From contig NZ_JBHTDN010000011.1 in assembly GCF_042666505.1 (NCBI RefSeq), forward strand, positions 62,001-126,000: DNA of 64,000 nt, written 5' to 3'. The translations under genes and the position numbers were made by a program. Below are positions 17,791 through 26,938 of the stretch, one piece after another. How positions within the stretch are numbered: the first letter of the stretch is position 1; the number at the start of each line of letters is the position of its first letter. The notes beneath the pieces were generated by a model. The model worked only from the letters and a program-made list of their open reading frames with translations, ran no database searches and was not told the DNA's origin. The stretch comes from Parapedobacter sp042666505 (GTDB lineage Bacteria; Bacteroidota; Bacteroidia; Sphingobacteriales; Sphingobacteriaceae).

Positions 17791-17967
17791 TCGTCGATAA
17801 TTTTTCAATTGATGTATTGAAGGCCAATTTATGTCAGATTATTTTGCCAAACATAACGATAATTAGGTGGATATGCAAGATACTGCTACTAAGGGAAAAC
17901 AACCTTGTTTGGCCCGGCAAGAAGCCGTTTTTTTAAATTGATATTCACGAATGCATGGCTTTTTAAC

Positions 17968-17975
17968 TAAGTTTG
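17968..17975 (+). promoter_or_regulatory. -7 element abutting a start codon
   Basis: TAAGTTTG ends 5 bases before the ATG at 17981, the same arrangement as at 10419-10426. No TTTG is found at the -33 distance, so it is weaker. Confidence 0.4.
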
Positions 17976-17980
17976 TAAGA

Positions 17981-18733
17981 ATGAGGAATCTGATCATCAT
18001 CACTTCGGTTGTGTTCATTGCCATCGTTGTCACCTCGTACGTCTATTTCTCGAATCTGGAAAAGAAGGACCAGCTTTGGCAAGAAGGCGGGGAAATTGCC
18101 GATGTGGATACATCGGCAGCAGATGCAACCGCTCAGCATGCCGTTCCCTTATGGACTTTTGACTTAAACGCGGAGCCGGCAAACGAACCCGCTGTCTTTT
18201 TGCTGAACGATGCCCACCGGTTTGTATTGGTGCAGGATGCGTATCACATTCTGTATGCGGTTTCGGCAAATGGCGAAAAATTATGGAACGCTCAGCTTCC
18301 GGGTGCCATCGTAGGCAAAATACACCAGCTTCCCGACAGTAGTCTGCTATTCACCACCGCCGAGCGGTTATACCGCATCGACAACGAGGGGGATCCGTTA
18401 CCAGGCTTTTCGCTACAGCTTCCGCAAAGAGCTACCGAGAGCGGCGCCACACCTGCCTATGAGAACAACGGCGACGTCCGGATCAACGTACAAGCAGGCA
18501 ATCGCATTCTTTCTTTCGATGGTCGGGGAAGGCGTCTCCAAATTCGGAGTAACCGCGCGAACTTGGCAAACGCTGGCATCGATGAATATCCGCCCCAAAA
18601 CAGCCCGGTCGATAGCTTGCCGACGGGGTGCGGTCCACTGTCCTACTATGGCCCGCTCGTGGGCAATGAAGCCAACTACCTGCTTTGTGGTAAAGACGAT
18701 GATCGCAGATTGTATTGCTATCGCTACGACTGA
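17981..18733 (+). CDS. Membrane-anchored beta-propeller-like protein, function unknown
   Basis: A 250-residue protein. The ATG at 17981 puts a transmembrane anchor at residues 4-22 (LIIITSVVFIAIVVTSYVYF). Beyond it are repeats resembling PQQ-type propeller blades ('HILYAVSANGEKLWNAQLPG', 'RLYRIDNEGDPLPGFSLQLP', 'RILSFDGRGRRLQIRS', 'RRLYCYRYD'). It is too short for a full propeller, so it may be a partial blade set. No known family can be named. It faces the ThuA fusion gene tail to tail. Confidence 0.55.
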   Translation: MRNLIIITSVVFIAIVVTSYVYFSNLEKKDQLWQEGGEIADVDTSAADATAQHAVPLWTFDLNAEPANEPAVFLLNDAHRFVLVQDAYHILYAVSANGEKLWNAQLPGAIVGKIHQLPDSSLLFTTAERLYRIDNEGDPLPGFSLQLPQRATESGATPAYENNGDVRINVQAGNRILSFDGRGRRLQIRSNRANLANAGIDEYPPQNSPVDSLPTGCGPLSYYGPLVGNEANYLLCGKDDDRRLYCYRYD

Positions 18734-18789
18734 GTTCCTTGCAAAGTAGTCTGAGCCTCACAAGCGGACTATCCGCGAGCCGCCCACCC

Positions 18790-18818
18790 CCCTTTTTTGG
18801 GGCGACCCCCGGCCACCA
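18790..18818. terminator. Possible terminator between convergent genes
   Basis: A C-run and G-run flank six Ts (CCCC...TTTTTT...GGGG) within the 117-base gap between the convergent genes ending at 18733 and 18851. It could form a short GC stem with a T loop, but it is a weak candidate. Confidence 0.25.
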
Positions 18819-18850
18819 TACCCTTAACGGTCATACCCCATCAGCCAACG

Positions 18851-21800
18851 TCAGTCAGCTGATTTTGGGGCTAACTTCAAGTCCACCGTCTTCGATCCGG
18901 GCAATGGCCGGATTCCCATGCCGGGCGTATTTGTATATTGGGCGTGGAAGCGTAGCACCGTTTCTTCAGCACCTGCATCCGACTTTTTAGCTACGATTAC
19001 GCCTTTGGCGGGCAGCGATTTCTGTTTTGCGGCTTGATCATCTGCGAGCGACAGTACCCACTGAACGATTTGCTTAGCTTCGCCTTCTTTCATGCCCGGA
19101 TGCGCGGCCATGGCAACTTCTCCCCAAACGCCGCTTCCGCCATTCAAAACTTTATCCACCAAGTAAGACGTAGCATCTTTTTGGCCCTGGTATTTTTTGG
19201 CTACCTGCATAAACGAAGGACCCACGCTTTTTTCTGATATTTTGTGACAAGACTGGCAATCCGACGCCATCATCAGACTCCTGCCCAAAACAAGTTCAGA
19301 TACCTGTTGGTGCCCCAATGAAGCGCCGGCGAGATCCGTACCTTTTACATAATCCACCGATACTACCAAGTTAGCCGGATCGATTTCCCGACCATGATCA
19401 TCCACTTTCACTTCATATTCAATGCGTTCTCCCGGCGTGTAGAAGCCGGTCGTATTGGACAAAATAATTTCAACAGACGGCTCCTCATTCCCGGCATAGA
19501 TCGATGCGGGATTTGATTCGGTCCGATTACCTGATGGATCACTCACCGTGACGCTTACGGGATATTCCCCTGATCGATCCAGTGTATACGTGATCGACGG
19601 ATCCGCTGTCTCCTGGATGGTCTCCCCGATTTTCCAGGTATAAGTCAGCTTATCGTTTTCATGGTCGGTAGCTTCTACGGTAGCATGGATGGTAAATGGA
19701 ACCGAACCGTTCTTCTTCTCCAACCTCACTTCGCCTACCTGTGGAGGCAAGTTACCCGAGAGGTAGTCGATCCGCACGATACCTGCATCTTTGTTTTTAG
19801 CGAACCAGCCCCTGCCGTATTCCAGGATGTACAACCTGCCGTCCTTACCCACCTCCATGTCAATCGGGTTCGCGAACGACTCGCCCTCCATAAAAGGTTC
19901 CATTTTGTCAAAATCGCCGTTAGCCTGCATGGTGACTGCCTTGATCCATCCCCGGATCCAATCATAGATAATCAACTTACCGTTGTAGTAATCCGGGTAA
20001 CGAGTTTCTTCCGGGAACCTGTCGGTGTAATAAACGGGGCCCGCCATTGCATTCCGGCCGCCGGTACCTACCTGCGGGAAATCTGGCGATGCCGCATAGG
20101 GATACCAGATAAAGGCCGGTTGTGCCGGTGGAAGGGTCGTCAGTCCGGTGTTGTTGGGCGAGTTGTTTTCCGGTCGTTCAGGATCAAACGCTTCGCCGGA
20201 TCGGCCGGTTGTATAATCAAAGGCACGGTATGCGTAGTTATTGCCCACAAATAACGGCCACCCGAAAAACCCTGCTTGCCTCGCTTGGTTTACCTCATCG
20301 TAACCCCGTGGACCGCGTGTGCTCAGACTATCGTTGTTTGCATCGGGCCCCACTTCCCCCCAATAAAGATAGCCGGTTTTCTGATCAACCGAAATCCGGT
20401 AAGGGTTACGGTTACCCATTACGTATATCTCCGGCCGGGTTTTATCGGTCCCTTTGGGGAAAAGATTGCCGTCCGGTATTTCATAACTGCCATCGGGCAA
20501 TATTTTTATACGCAGGATTTTGCCCCGCAAATCATTGGTATTGCCTGATGACCGACGGGCGTCATATTGCTCATAGCCCGGTCGCCCGTCCAACGGTGCA
20601 AATCCGTGATTTTTGTATTTGGAAGGATCCGGCTGATCGAAAGGCGTGGTATTGTCACCTGCAGACAGATACAGTAATCCGTTGCCTCCAAAGGCAATGG
20701 AACCGCCTGTATGGCAGCAAATCTGCCGCTGCGAGTAAAACTGCAGAACCACCTTCTCTGACGCTAAATCAAGTTTGCCGTTATCAAAAACAAACCGCGA
20801 CAATCGATTTACCGATGTATCCACGGGACTATAAAAAGCATAAATAAACTTATTGTTTTCATAGTCCGGATCGAGGGCCAATCCCATGAACCCCTCCTCG
20901 GCATTCACGTTAGGTACGCCGGATTGGTGATATACGTTTAGGAAACCAACCTGTTCCACGGTGCGGCTTTCCTGCTTATATAACATCAATTCACCACGCC
21001 GTTGAGCAATCAGGATGTCAAAATTTGGCAATATAGCCATTTCAGTAGGTTCAAAAAGTCCTCCCTGGTGCAACTGTGTTTTGGTAAAACGCTGCCGCTC
21101 AGGTGGCAACTGCGTCTTTGCCTTACCGTAGTTGAGCTTTTGGTTTTTGCCAATTGCATACTTAATCCCGCCCGCTATCAATTTCAGGTGGAGGGGATCC
21201 TGGAAGGACTCCGAAGAATGTCCCAATGCGGTGTAAAATGAACGGCCCCCATCGTATTCACGGTACCAAACCATTGGGTGATTTTCACCGTTTTTCCCCC
21301 CTTCATAACTTTTTTCATCAATGGTGATCAATACGTTGTTGTCCGGATGAAGCTTCTTGAAATTATACCATTCGTCGTTATACCGGAACGTTGCGGGCAG
21401 CCCTTTGGTCGCCATATGGTTGGTGTCAAGTACATGGAAGCTCGCGTCCTGGGGATGGGGATGACCTTCGAAATACCCCCCAACCAAACGGCCGAACCAA
21501 CCCCAATCGTATTCGGTGTCCGATGCGGCGTGGATTCCTACGAAACCTCCCCCCGCCTGAATATACCGTTCAAATGCTGCCTCTTGACGATAGTCGAGCA
21601 CATCACCCGTCGTGCTCAGGAATACCACCGCCGAGTAATTTTTCAGGCTGTCTTCGGTAAACCATGCGGCATTTGTGGTGGTATCTACCTCAAATCCGTT
21701 TTCTTCGCCAAGCTTGCGTATGGCTTCGTTACCCGCTGGGATGGATTCGTGATAGAATCCAGCTGTTTTGCTGAACACCAATATCCTTGGCTTGCCACTG

Positions 21801-21889
21801 CGCTTGTTGCAAGAGCTTATGCCAACGATGGCAAAAACAAGGATAAAAATAAAAGGCATTCGGCCAATATCTGCTCTAAGATGTTTCAT
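18851..21889 (-). CDS. ThuA / PQQ-type sugar dehydrogenase / PKD / cytochrome c fusion lipoprotein
   Basis: A 1012-residue lipoprotein (lipobox 'IVGISSC'). Residues ~33-245 form a ThuA domain ('ILVFSKTAGFYHESIPAGNEAI', 'GGGFVGIHAASD'). Residues ~255-690 are a six-bladed propeller of the soluble glucose/sorbosone dehydrogenase type ('EGFMGLALDPDYENNKFIYAFYS', 'GGSIAFGGNGLLYLSAGDNT'). Residues ~700-790 form a PKD domain. Residues ~870-950 are a class I cytochrome c with heme motif CQSCH (878-882) and a Met-containing loop. The protein probably oxidises a sugar outside the cytoplasm and passes electrons to its own heme. The substrate is unknown. It stands alone with convergent and divergent neighbours. 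Confidence 0.87.
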   Translation of the reverse strand: MKHLRADIGRMPFIFILVFAIVGISSCNKRSGKPRILVFSKTAGFYHESIPAGNEAIRKLGEENGFEVDTTTNAAWFTEDSLKNYSAVVFLSTTGDVLDYRQEAAFERYIQAGGGFVGIHAASDTEYDWGWFGRLVGGYFEGHPHPQDASFHVLDTNHMATKGLPATFRYNDEWYNFKKLHPDNNVLITIDEKSYEGGKNGENHPMVWYREYDGGRSFYTALGHSSESFQDPLHLKLIAGGIKYAIGKNQKLNYGKAKTQLPPERQRFTKTQLHQGGLFEPTEMAILPNFDILIAQRRGELMLYKQESRTVEQVGFLNVYHQSGVPNVNAEEGFMGLALDPDYENNKFIYAFYSPVDTSVNRLSRFVFDNGKLDLASEKVVLQFYSQRQICCHTGGSIAFGGNGLLYLSAGDNTTPFDQPDPSKYKNHGFAPLDGRPGYEQYDARRSSGNTNDLRGKILRIKILPDGSYEIPDGNLFPKGTDKTRPEIYVMGNRNPYRISVDQKTGYLYWGEVGPDANNDSLSTRGPRGYDEVNQARQAGFFGWPLFVGNNYAYRAFDYTTGRSGEAFDPERPENNSPNNTGLTTLPPAQPAFIWYPYAASPDFPQVGTGGRNAMAGPVYYTDRFPEETRYPDYYNGKLIIYDWIRGWIKAVTMQANGDFDKMEPFMEGESFANPIDMEVGKDGRLYILEYGRGWFAKNKDAGIVRIDYLSGNLPPQVGEVRLEKKNGSVPFTIHATVEATDHENDKLTYTWKIGETIQETADPSITYTLDRSGEYPVSVTVSDPSGNRTESNPASIYAGNEEPSVEIILSNTTGFYTPGERIEYEVKVDDHGREIDPANLVVSVDYVKGTDLAGASLGHQQVSELVLGRSLMMASDCQSCHKISEKSVGPSFMQVAKKYQGQKDATSYLVDKVLNGGSGVWGEVAMAAHPGMKEGEAKQIVQWVLSLADDQAAKQKSLPAKGVIVAKKSDAGAEETVLRFHAQYTNTPGMGIRPLPGSKTVDLKLAPKSAD

Positions 21890-22138
21890 GTTACGGTTTT
21901 ATCACGTTAGCAATATCTGGGTTACAAAAATGATAATTTCTATGACAATATGATGATTAAATTTATCTTTCCTCAAGCAGGACCCGAAATTCCCAATTCT
22001 TTACAGATTCTAAGGGTTACTTCACTGCCAGTGAAATCTGTGATCAACTTGCGGCAGCAGTGGTCGGACGCAGGTTTCATTGCAGATAGAGGTAAATCGT
22101 GCGGATGAAAACGCAAGTTGGATGAAAAAGTAGTGAAC

Positions 22139-22151
22139 GGAGGATACGTTG
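22139..22151 (+). promoter_or_regulatory. Shine-Dalgarno site selecting a TTG start
   Basis: GGAGG (22139-22143) lies 5 bases before a TTG at 22149. Strong Shine-Dalgarno sequences are rare in this window, which supports TTG as the true start. Confidence 0.5.
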
Positions 22152-23198
22152 GAAGAATACCGAGACTTAGCATTAGTTATTGCTTGGCCTGACCAAACTG
22201 CACGTGGAGATGAACAGTGGATGGCCGTCCTGAAACGAGTTGGAATTGTAAAAAACCTGAACTTTAAGGTAGGCCACGCTGCAATCGTATTGGTAAACCA
22301 TCGAAATGGATTACTGAATTATTATGATTTCGGTCGGTACATCACGCCGCGTGGATGTGGGCGGGCACGGTCGGCAGCATCCGACCCAAGGCTGGCGCTT
22401 GCTACGCGTGCGCAGATCGACGCGCATGGAACCCTTCAAAATTTACAGGAAATTCTAACGGAACTCCATCAGAAAGAAAACGCCACCCATGGAGGCGGCA
22501 GGCTTTTCTTTTCTATCGCCAACAGCCTCTCTTACGGAAAAGCCGCACGGTTTGCCGAACACCTGGTGAATCAAGGGCCCATTCCTTACGGGGCCGTCGC
22601 CAAAGGCAATAACAGCTGCTCGCGGTTTGTTGCCCAGGTACTGCTAGCCGGGTGGGCAACCGGAAACCCGGCAAAGCAACGGGTAAAATTTCCCGAAAGC
22701 CTCAAACCGAGTCCGATGAGCAATGTGGTGAATGCGTCGCCGGATAAGGTGGTGTATTGCTACCACCGGGGCAATTTGACGTCCAAGCGGATGACCCGCT
22801 GGCAATCGCTTCACTTCCAAATCGATTTACTGCTTCACAACGTATCGGCGGCCAAAGCGAAGGAACTCCCCTGCGACCGCCATCCGGGCAATACCGCAGA
22901 GCCAACAAGACCTGCATCCATACCTGCAAGTGCCCAATGGTTAGGCGGCATTGGTGAGGGCGCTTGGTACGTGCTTGAACAAGATACAGAAACTGGCACG
23001 TTCTTGGTAGTCAAGTATGGGATAGATGGCCGGATCGATTATCAGGTGCGTTGTCAGCCCCATGATGGGATAGACCTTTCCCGGCCGTATCGGTTTACGT
23101 TCGACTGCCATTATCAGCGGCATGTTGTGATTCAACACGAACAGTCGTTTCTTTTGGAGACGTGCGAGCACGCTGAAAGCTATGTCCGGACCGCATGA
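22149..23198 (+). CDS. DUF6695-like protein, possible permuted papain-fold enzyme
   Basis: A 349-residue protein with no signal peptide, read from a TTG preceded by GGAGG. The first ~200 residues carry 'LALVIAWPDQTARGDEQWM', a His in 'KVGHAAIVLV' and a Cys in 'GNNSCSRFVAQVLLAG'. That His-before-Cys order and spacing resembles circularly permuted papain-like (YiiX/NlpC-P60-type) amidases. The C-terminal ~100 residues ('LGGIGEGAWYVLEQD', 'YRFTFDCHYQRHVVIQ') look like a separate small beta domain. The family name is from memory of Bacteroidota proteins; enzymatic activity is inference. It lies 31 bases before panD and may share its transcript. Confidence 0.55.
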   Translation: MEEYRDLALVIAWPDQTARGDEQWMAVLKRVGIVKNLNFKVGHAAIVLVNHRNGLLNYYDFGRYITPRGCGRARSAASDPRLALATRAQIDAHGTLQNLQEILTELHQKENATHGGGRLFFSIANSLSYGKAARFAEHLVNQGPIPYGAVAKGNNSCSRFVAQVLLAGWATGNPAKQRVKFPESLKPSPMSNVVNASPDKVVYCYHRGNLTSKRMTRWQSLHFQIDLLLHNVSAAKAKELPCDRHPGNTAEPTRPASIPASAQWLGGIGEGAWYVLEQDTETGTFLVVKYGIDGRIDYQVRCQPHDGIDLSRPYRFTFDCHYQRHVVIQHEQSFLLETCEHAESYVRTA

Positions 23199-23229
23199 CA
23201 ATCAAACTAAAAAAACACAATAACAACAA

Positions 23230-23598
23230 ATGGAGTTAACTATTTTAAAATCAAAAATCCACACCGTTAAAGTAACCGAGGCAAACGTTGAATACAATGG
23301 ATCGATCACGGTAGATGCTGATCTATTGGATGCAGCGCAAATCAAAAAATACGAACAGGTATATATTAACAACGCGATCAACGGCAGTCGCATCATGACT
23401 TACGTGCTTCCCGGCAGACGCGGCAGCGGCGAAGTTTGCATGAATGGCGGCGCAGCATTACATGCCAAGGTAGGCGACACGGTACACATCCTCAGCTTCT
23501 TTAAGGTTACCGAAACGGAAGCCGACAGTTACCAACCGGTATTGGTGTTCACCAAGGAAGGTAACCAGATTGCTTCCGTGGAACGGTATAATTATTAA
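23230..23598 (+). CDS. panD: Aspartate 1-decarboxylase
   Basis: A 122-residue pyruvoyl enzyme that makes beta-alanine for pantothenate and CoA synthesis. The self-cleavage site Gly24-Ser25 is present in 'VEYNGSITVDADLLDAA', Lys9 in 'LKSKIH', and the motif 'GRRGSGEVCMNGGAALHAKVGD' matches the family. PanZ-independent processing is expected in this phylum but cannot be seen. It follows the DUF6695-like gene by 31 bases and ends 21 bases from the convergent aldolase gene. Confidence 0.92.
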   Translation: MELTILKSKIHTVKVTEANVEYNGSITVDADLLDAAQIKKYEQVYINNAINGSRIMTYVLPGRRGSGEVCMNGGAALHAKVGDTVHILSFFKVTETEADSYQPVLVFTKEGNQIASVERYNY

Positions 23599-23619
23599 TT
23601 CGGTCCAGTTTGTTTCCTT

Positions 23620-24570
23620 TCAGGATCCCGTCTCAAGAAACCACTTCGGTAACATTTCTTTAGCAGCTCGCCTTATACGGGACACGTCCGTCGTTGATAT
23701 CCATTGGTATGGCCAACGCAGTCGTGTCCCAACATCTGCCCAATTGCCCACAGCAGCCAGCAATTTATCCAATGCGGGATTGCTGTATCCCTGTTCGGCA
23801 AACGGAACGATATAGCGTGCAAAGAACTGTTGAATAAGCTGTTCAACGGCTAATGCTTCGTTCATATCGGCCTGCATCAATTGCCACCACCGTTGTGCCG
23901 CCCACGGGTTTAGGCAGGCAACATTGGAATAAGCACCCCGGGCAATGCCCTTTGAAACGCCTGTAGCCAGATGATGTCCGGGCACAAAAACCGCCACTTT
24001 CTCCGCGACGGGATTCATCCGTTTGTACCAGTTATCATCGCCATCCAATAATTTGATACTGATCAGTGTGGGGACACGTTCCACCAAAGCACGGTATTGT
24101 TCCGGTTGCAGCACGTGCTTTGCATGCGGTGGGTTATACAATACAATGGGTATGGGGCTTGCTTCGGCTGCTATTTTCGTCAGGAAATCAATGGCCTCCT
24201 TCTCCGTAACCCGAACCCAATCGGGCAGGATAACCTGATATGCGGCCGGATTCAGGTGTTTCGTGCGCCGGATGCGCTCCACCATCGTTACCGGAACGGG
24301 ATGCGATGCTCCGATCTGAAATCGCATGTTACTGGCTTGGCACTTCGTAGCCAGCAACTCATTTACGCGATCAAATTCCGCTTCAGTCTGCGTGTGGAAC
24401 TCGCCGGCTGTTCCGTTGGAATAGATACCATCTACCCGTGCGGCGATCAATGCATCCATTTCGGCAGACAACCTATGGAAATCAATCGATTCGTCTGCAT
24501 TAATAGGCAACAGCAACGTTCCCCAATTTCCCCGGCAAGTCACCGCCGTCAACTGTTCAATCCCACTCAT
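23620..24570 (-). CDS. Dihydrodipicolinate synthase / N-acetylneuraminate lyase superfamily aldolase
   Basis: A 316-residue class I aldolase. 'GIYSNGTAGEFHTQTEAE' is the GxxGE-type substrate loop, Tyr145 in 'VLYNPPHAKH' and the probable Schiff-base Lys173 in 'LISIKLLDGDD' are in place. It is the last gene of the sialic-acid catabolic operon, 2 bases after the MFS gene. It is distinct from the true NanA at 26935, with a longer C-terminus and a different active-site loop. It may cleave a second 2-keto-3-deoxy acid such as a modified sialic acid or Kdn; the substrate is inference. Confidence 0.82.
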   Translation of the reverse strand: MSGIEQLTAVTCRGNWGTLLLPINADESIDFHRLSAEMDALIAARVDGIYSNGTAGEFHTQTEAEFDRVNELLATKCQASNMRFQIGASHPVPVTMVERIRRTKHLNPAAYQVILPDWVRVTEKEAIDFLTKIAAEASPIPIVLYNPPHAKHVLQPEQYRALVERVPTLISIKLLDGDDNWYKRMNPVAEKVAVFVPGHHLATGVSKGIARGAYSNVACLNPWAAQRWWQLMQADMNEALAVEQLIQQFFARYIVPFAEQGYSNPALDKLLAAVGNWADVGTRLRWPYQWISTTDVSRIRRAAKEMLPKWFLETGS

Positions 24571-24572
24571 GG

Positions 24573-25802
24573 TTACGATTCCCTTTTTACCTTAACAAGC
24601 AGAAGTGCCCATGTTCCCAATAAAAGAAGTCCTGCGGCGACAATATAGATAGCCGACAATTTTATATCGGCGTCTTTCAGCGCGCCGCCCACGTAAACCA
24701 TCAGTCCGCCTGCTAGGGTGCTCAGGAAATTCAGAATTCCATATGCGGTAGCGGCATAACGGCTGTCGACAACCTGTCTTACGACCGGCATTAGGTTCGC
24801 GTCGCTAAACCCCCGGGCAATGCCGAAAAGCAACAACACCAGGATGGCTATGACAAAGACACTCGTCCATGACATCCAGATCAATGCCGGCGCACCTACT
24901 GTAAAACCCAGCACAATCACCAATATCCGCCCCCGGGGATTCGCCTTGGACCATCGATCGGCCCAGATCCCGCCTAACACCACGCCGATAAATGACCCAA
25001 TTTGGGGGTATAAGGTAGCCGATATGCCTGCCTCACCCAGTCCCAATGCAAAGCGGTCTTTCAGGAAAGTAGGAAGCCACGCATAAATCAGCCAGTTGGC
25101 GATACCCAAAACGACGAAATACACCAGCAAAACCAGGTAAGAACGTTCATTCAACAACGACCGAATGGACGCTCCCAGCCTTACCGAACCTGCTGGCTCG
25201 CCATCGGCAACAACGACGTCATCTGTTTTTCGATCGTGCAAGAGGAATAACAGCAACAGTGCGTAGACGCAACCAAAAATTCCGAAGATGTGGAATCCGT
25301 AGCGCCATCCCCACAGCTCAGCGATATAGCCTCCGACCCCTCCGAGGGCCAATCCGGTATAAAGCCCACTGAAATGGAGTCCGGTAGCCAACGACCTCGT
25401 CTTTCCGCGGTGGTAGTCGGTAATTAATGCCAGCCCCGCAGGAATGTAGAAAGCCTCGCTTATCCCCATCACGATCCGTGCGGCAATCATTTCTTCAAAT
25501 GAAGACACATAGCCAGTCCATACGGTAGCCAGCGACCACACCCCGACACTGAAAATGATCACATTTCTTCGGCTGTATTTATCGGCGAGGAAGCCACCAA
25601 ACGGACTGAATATCCCGTAAGACCAGAGAAACACGGAGGTAAGCAAACCGAACTGGGCGTCTGTCAGTGAGAACTCGCCTACAATGGGGTCGCGCATGGT
25701 GGTCAATAAAATCCGGTCGAGGTAGTTCAGGAATGCGACGATCCACAGTACGCCGACCAGTACCCAAGGATACCAGGATTGGGTATTCAGTGCTTTTTTC
25801 AT
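24573..25802 (-). CDS. MFS transporter, probable sialic acid importer
   Basis: A 409-residue inner-membrane protein with about 12 hydrophobic segments and MFS signatures. After TM2 comes 'GGFLADKYSRRNVI', then 'GISEAFYIPAGLALITDYHRGKTRSLATGLHFSG', typical of the anion:cation symporter group (hexuronate/NanT-like). Its ATG overlaps the NanM stop by 4 bases (ATGA) and it is followed at 2 bases by an aldolase. It therefore most likely carries free sialic acid from periplasm to cytoplasm. Substrate is inferred from context. Confidence 0.85.
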   Translation of the reverse strand: MKKALNTQSWYPWVLVGVLWIVAFLNYLDRILLTTMRDPIVGEFSLTDAQFGLLTSVFLWSYGIFSPFGGFLADKYSRRNVIIFSVGVWSLATVWTGYVSSFEEMIAARIVMGISEAFYIPAGLALITDYHRGKTRSLATGLHFSGLYTGLALGGVGGYIAELWGWRYGFHIFGIFGCVYALLLLFLLHDRKTDDVVVADGEPAGSVRLGASIRSLLNERSYLVLLVYFVVLGIANWLIYAWLPTFLKDRFALGLGEAGISATLYPQIGSFIGVVLGGIWADRWSKANPRGRILVIVLGFTVGAPALIWMSWTSVFVIAILVLLLFGIARGFSDANLMPVVRQVVDSRYAATAYGILNFLSTLAGGLMVYVGGALKDADIKLSAIYIVAAGLLLLGTWALLLVKVKRES

Positions 25803-26938
25803 GGTTGTTGTTTATTTAGTGTAGCCATCAACACGCGGTTGGTACGGACACCCGGGCGCACCTCGCCCATCGGAAGAACTACCTGTCCGTTCCAAATCAC
25901 CAGCGGCGTGGTTACTGGCGCCCAGGTACTGGCATTGGGACGATTCTCCGGGTCGGGTTGCTTATCCGTAAGCATCTCGCCCACCGCCTGCCACGAATCT
26001 GATCCTGCTTCATACGACAGGATGTCTTTGCGGAAGCCCGGGTGCCGGTCCTGAAGCGCGCTGCTCCGGTCGGCAAGACTACCGTCGTCGCCACCGAATA
26101 GCCATAGCTTGTCGGCATTGCATGAAAAGCCCGGGCTCGGGGCTGCAGCGACGGCGTGCGGTAGATCCGCGATGCGCTCCCAACCGCGTCCCGGCGCATA
26201 CCGATAGGCATCGTTTAAATAGGTGCGACGGGCCAGCGAATCGCCTTCCGGTACATGCAGCGCCACGCCACTCATCAGGTAAAACGCATTGTCCAAAACA
26301 CCGGCTACGCTCAACATCCGGGAAGGCCCGGGCCAGCTTTCCAGCACGGACCATTTCCATTCCGTACGGGGGCGGTTCAAATCGAGCGACCAAAAGGTGA
26401 GTGCAGCAGATGTATCGGCCGGGTGAGTCAATCCGCCCGCCACGTAAAGAACCCCATCCAACAAAGCCCCGCAGGCGTTGGCATTCGGTGCAGGCAGATC
26501 AGGCAGTCTTTCCGTGATCAACTTTCCCGCTTCATACCGAAGCAAATAGGCGTCCGCATAATGCGTCGATTGATCGGCGCCTCCCAAAATGATTATTTGG
26601 TCTTGCCACGTTACCGATACGCCATATCCCATCGGCCGCGGCAAACGGCCAACTTCCTTCCATTCCCCGTCCTTTTCGGCCAACGCAAAAACTTTATCGC
26701 TCCATTGCTTGGTGCCGCCCGACCAGGGCCGTGTCCCTTCGGGGAAATTTGCTCCACCGGCCACGAGCAGATGTCCGTTGCTGACCCCCGCGTAGGCACC
26801 CGCAAAACCGACGGCATCCGGTACCTGTGTGGCTTGTTCCCATGTAATACGTGCTGATCCGGCGGGCTGGCAGCCCTGTCCGATCGTCAATGCCATCATA
26901 ACTATCCAGCTGTTTTTTCCAGGTGTCAAATGATTCAT
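25799..26938 (-). CDS. nanM: N-acetylneuraminate epimerase/mutarotase (NanM-like kelch lipoprotein)
   Basis: A 379-residue kelch beta-propeller protein with a lipoprotein signal (Cys ~23 in 'IGQGCQ'). Kelch repeats include 'GFAGAYAGVSNGHLLVAGGANFPEG', 'GYGVSVTWQDQIIILGGADQ' and 'NACGALLDGVLYVAGG', with 'GAYAGVSNGHLLVAGGANFP' close to E. coli NanM. The enzyme speeds alpha-to-beta conversion of sialic acid released by sialidases, in the periplasm. It overlaps nanA upstream and the MFS gene downstream by 4 bases each, so all three are translationally coupled. Confidence 0.9.
   Translation of the reverse strand: MNHLTPGKNSWIVMMALTIGQGCQPAGSARITWEQATQVPDAVGFAGAYAGVSNGHLLVAGGANFPEGTRPWSGGTKQWSDKVFALAEKDGEWKEVGRLPRPMGYGVSVTWQDQIIILGGADQSTHYADAYLLRYEAGKLITERLPDLPAPNANACGALLDGVLYVAGGLTHPADTSAALTFWSLDLNRPRTEWKWSVLESWPGPSRMLSVAGVLDNAFYLMSGVALHVPEGDSLARRTYLNDAYRYAPGRGWERIADLPHAVAAAPSPGFSCNADKLWLFGGDDGSLADRSSALQDRHPGFRKDILSYEAGSDSWQAVGEMLTDKQPDPENRPNASTWAPVTTPLVIWNGQVVLPMGEVRPGVRTNRVLMATLNKQQP

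Noticed and set aside
21973..22173. Open frame of 66 codons on the minus strand in the gap between the ThuA fusion and the DUF6695-like gene
   Set aside because: No family resemblance, no promoter or ribosome site, and it overlaps the start of the gene at 22149; probably chance.
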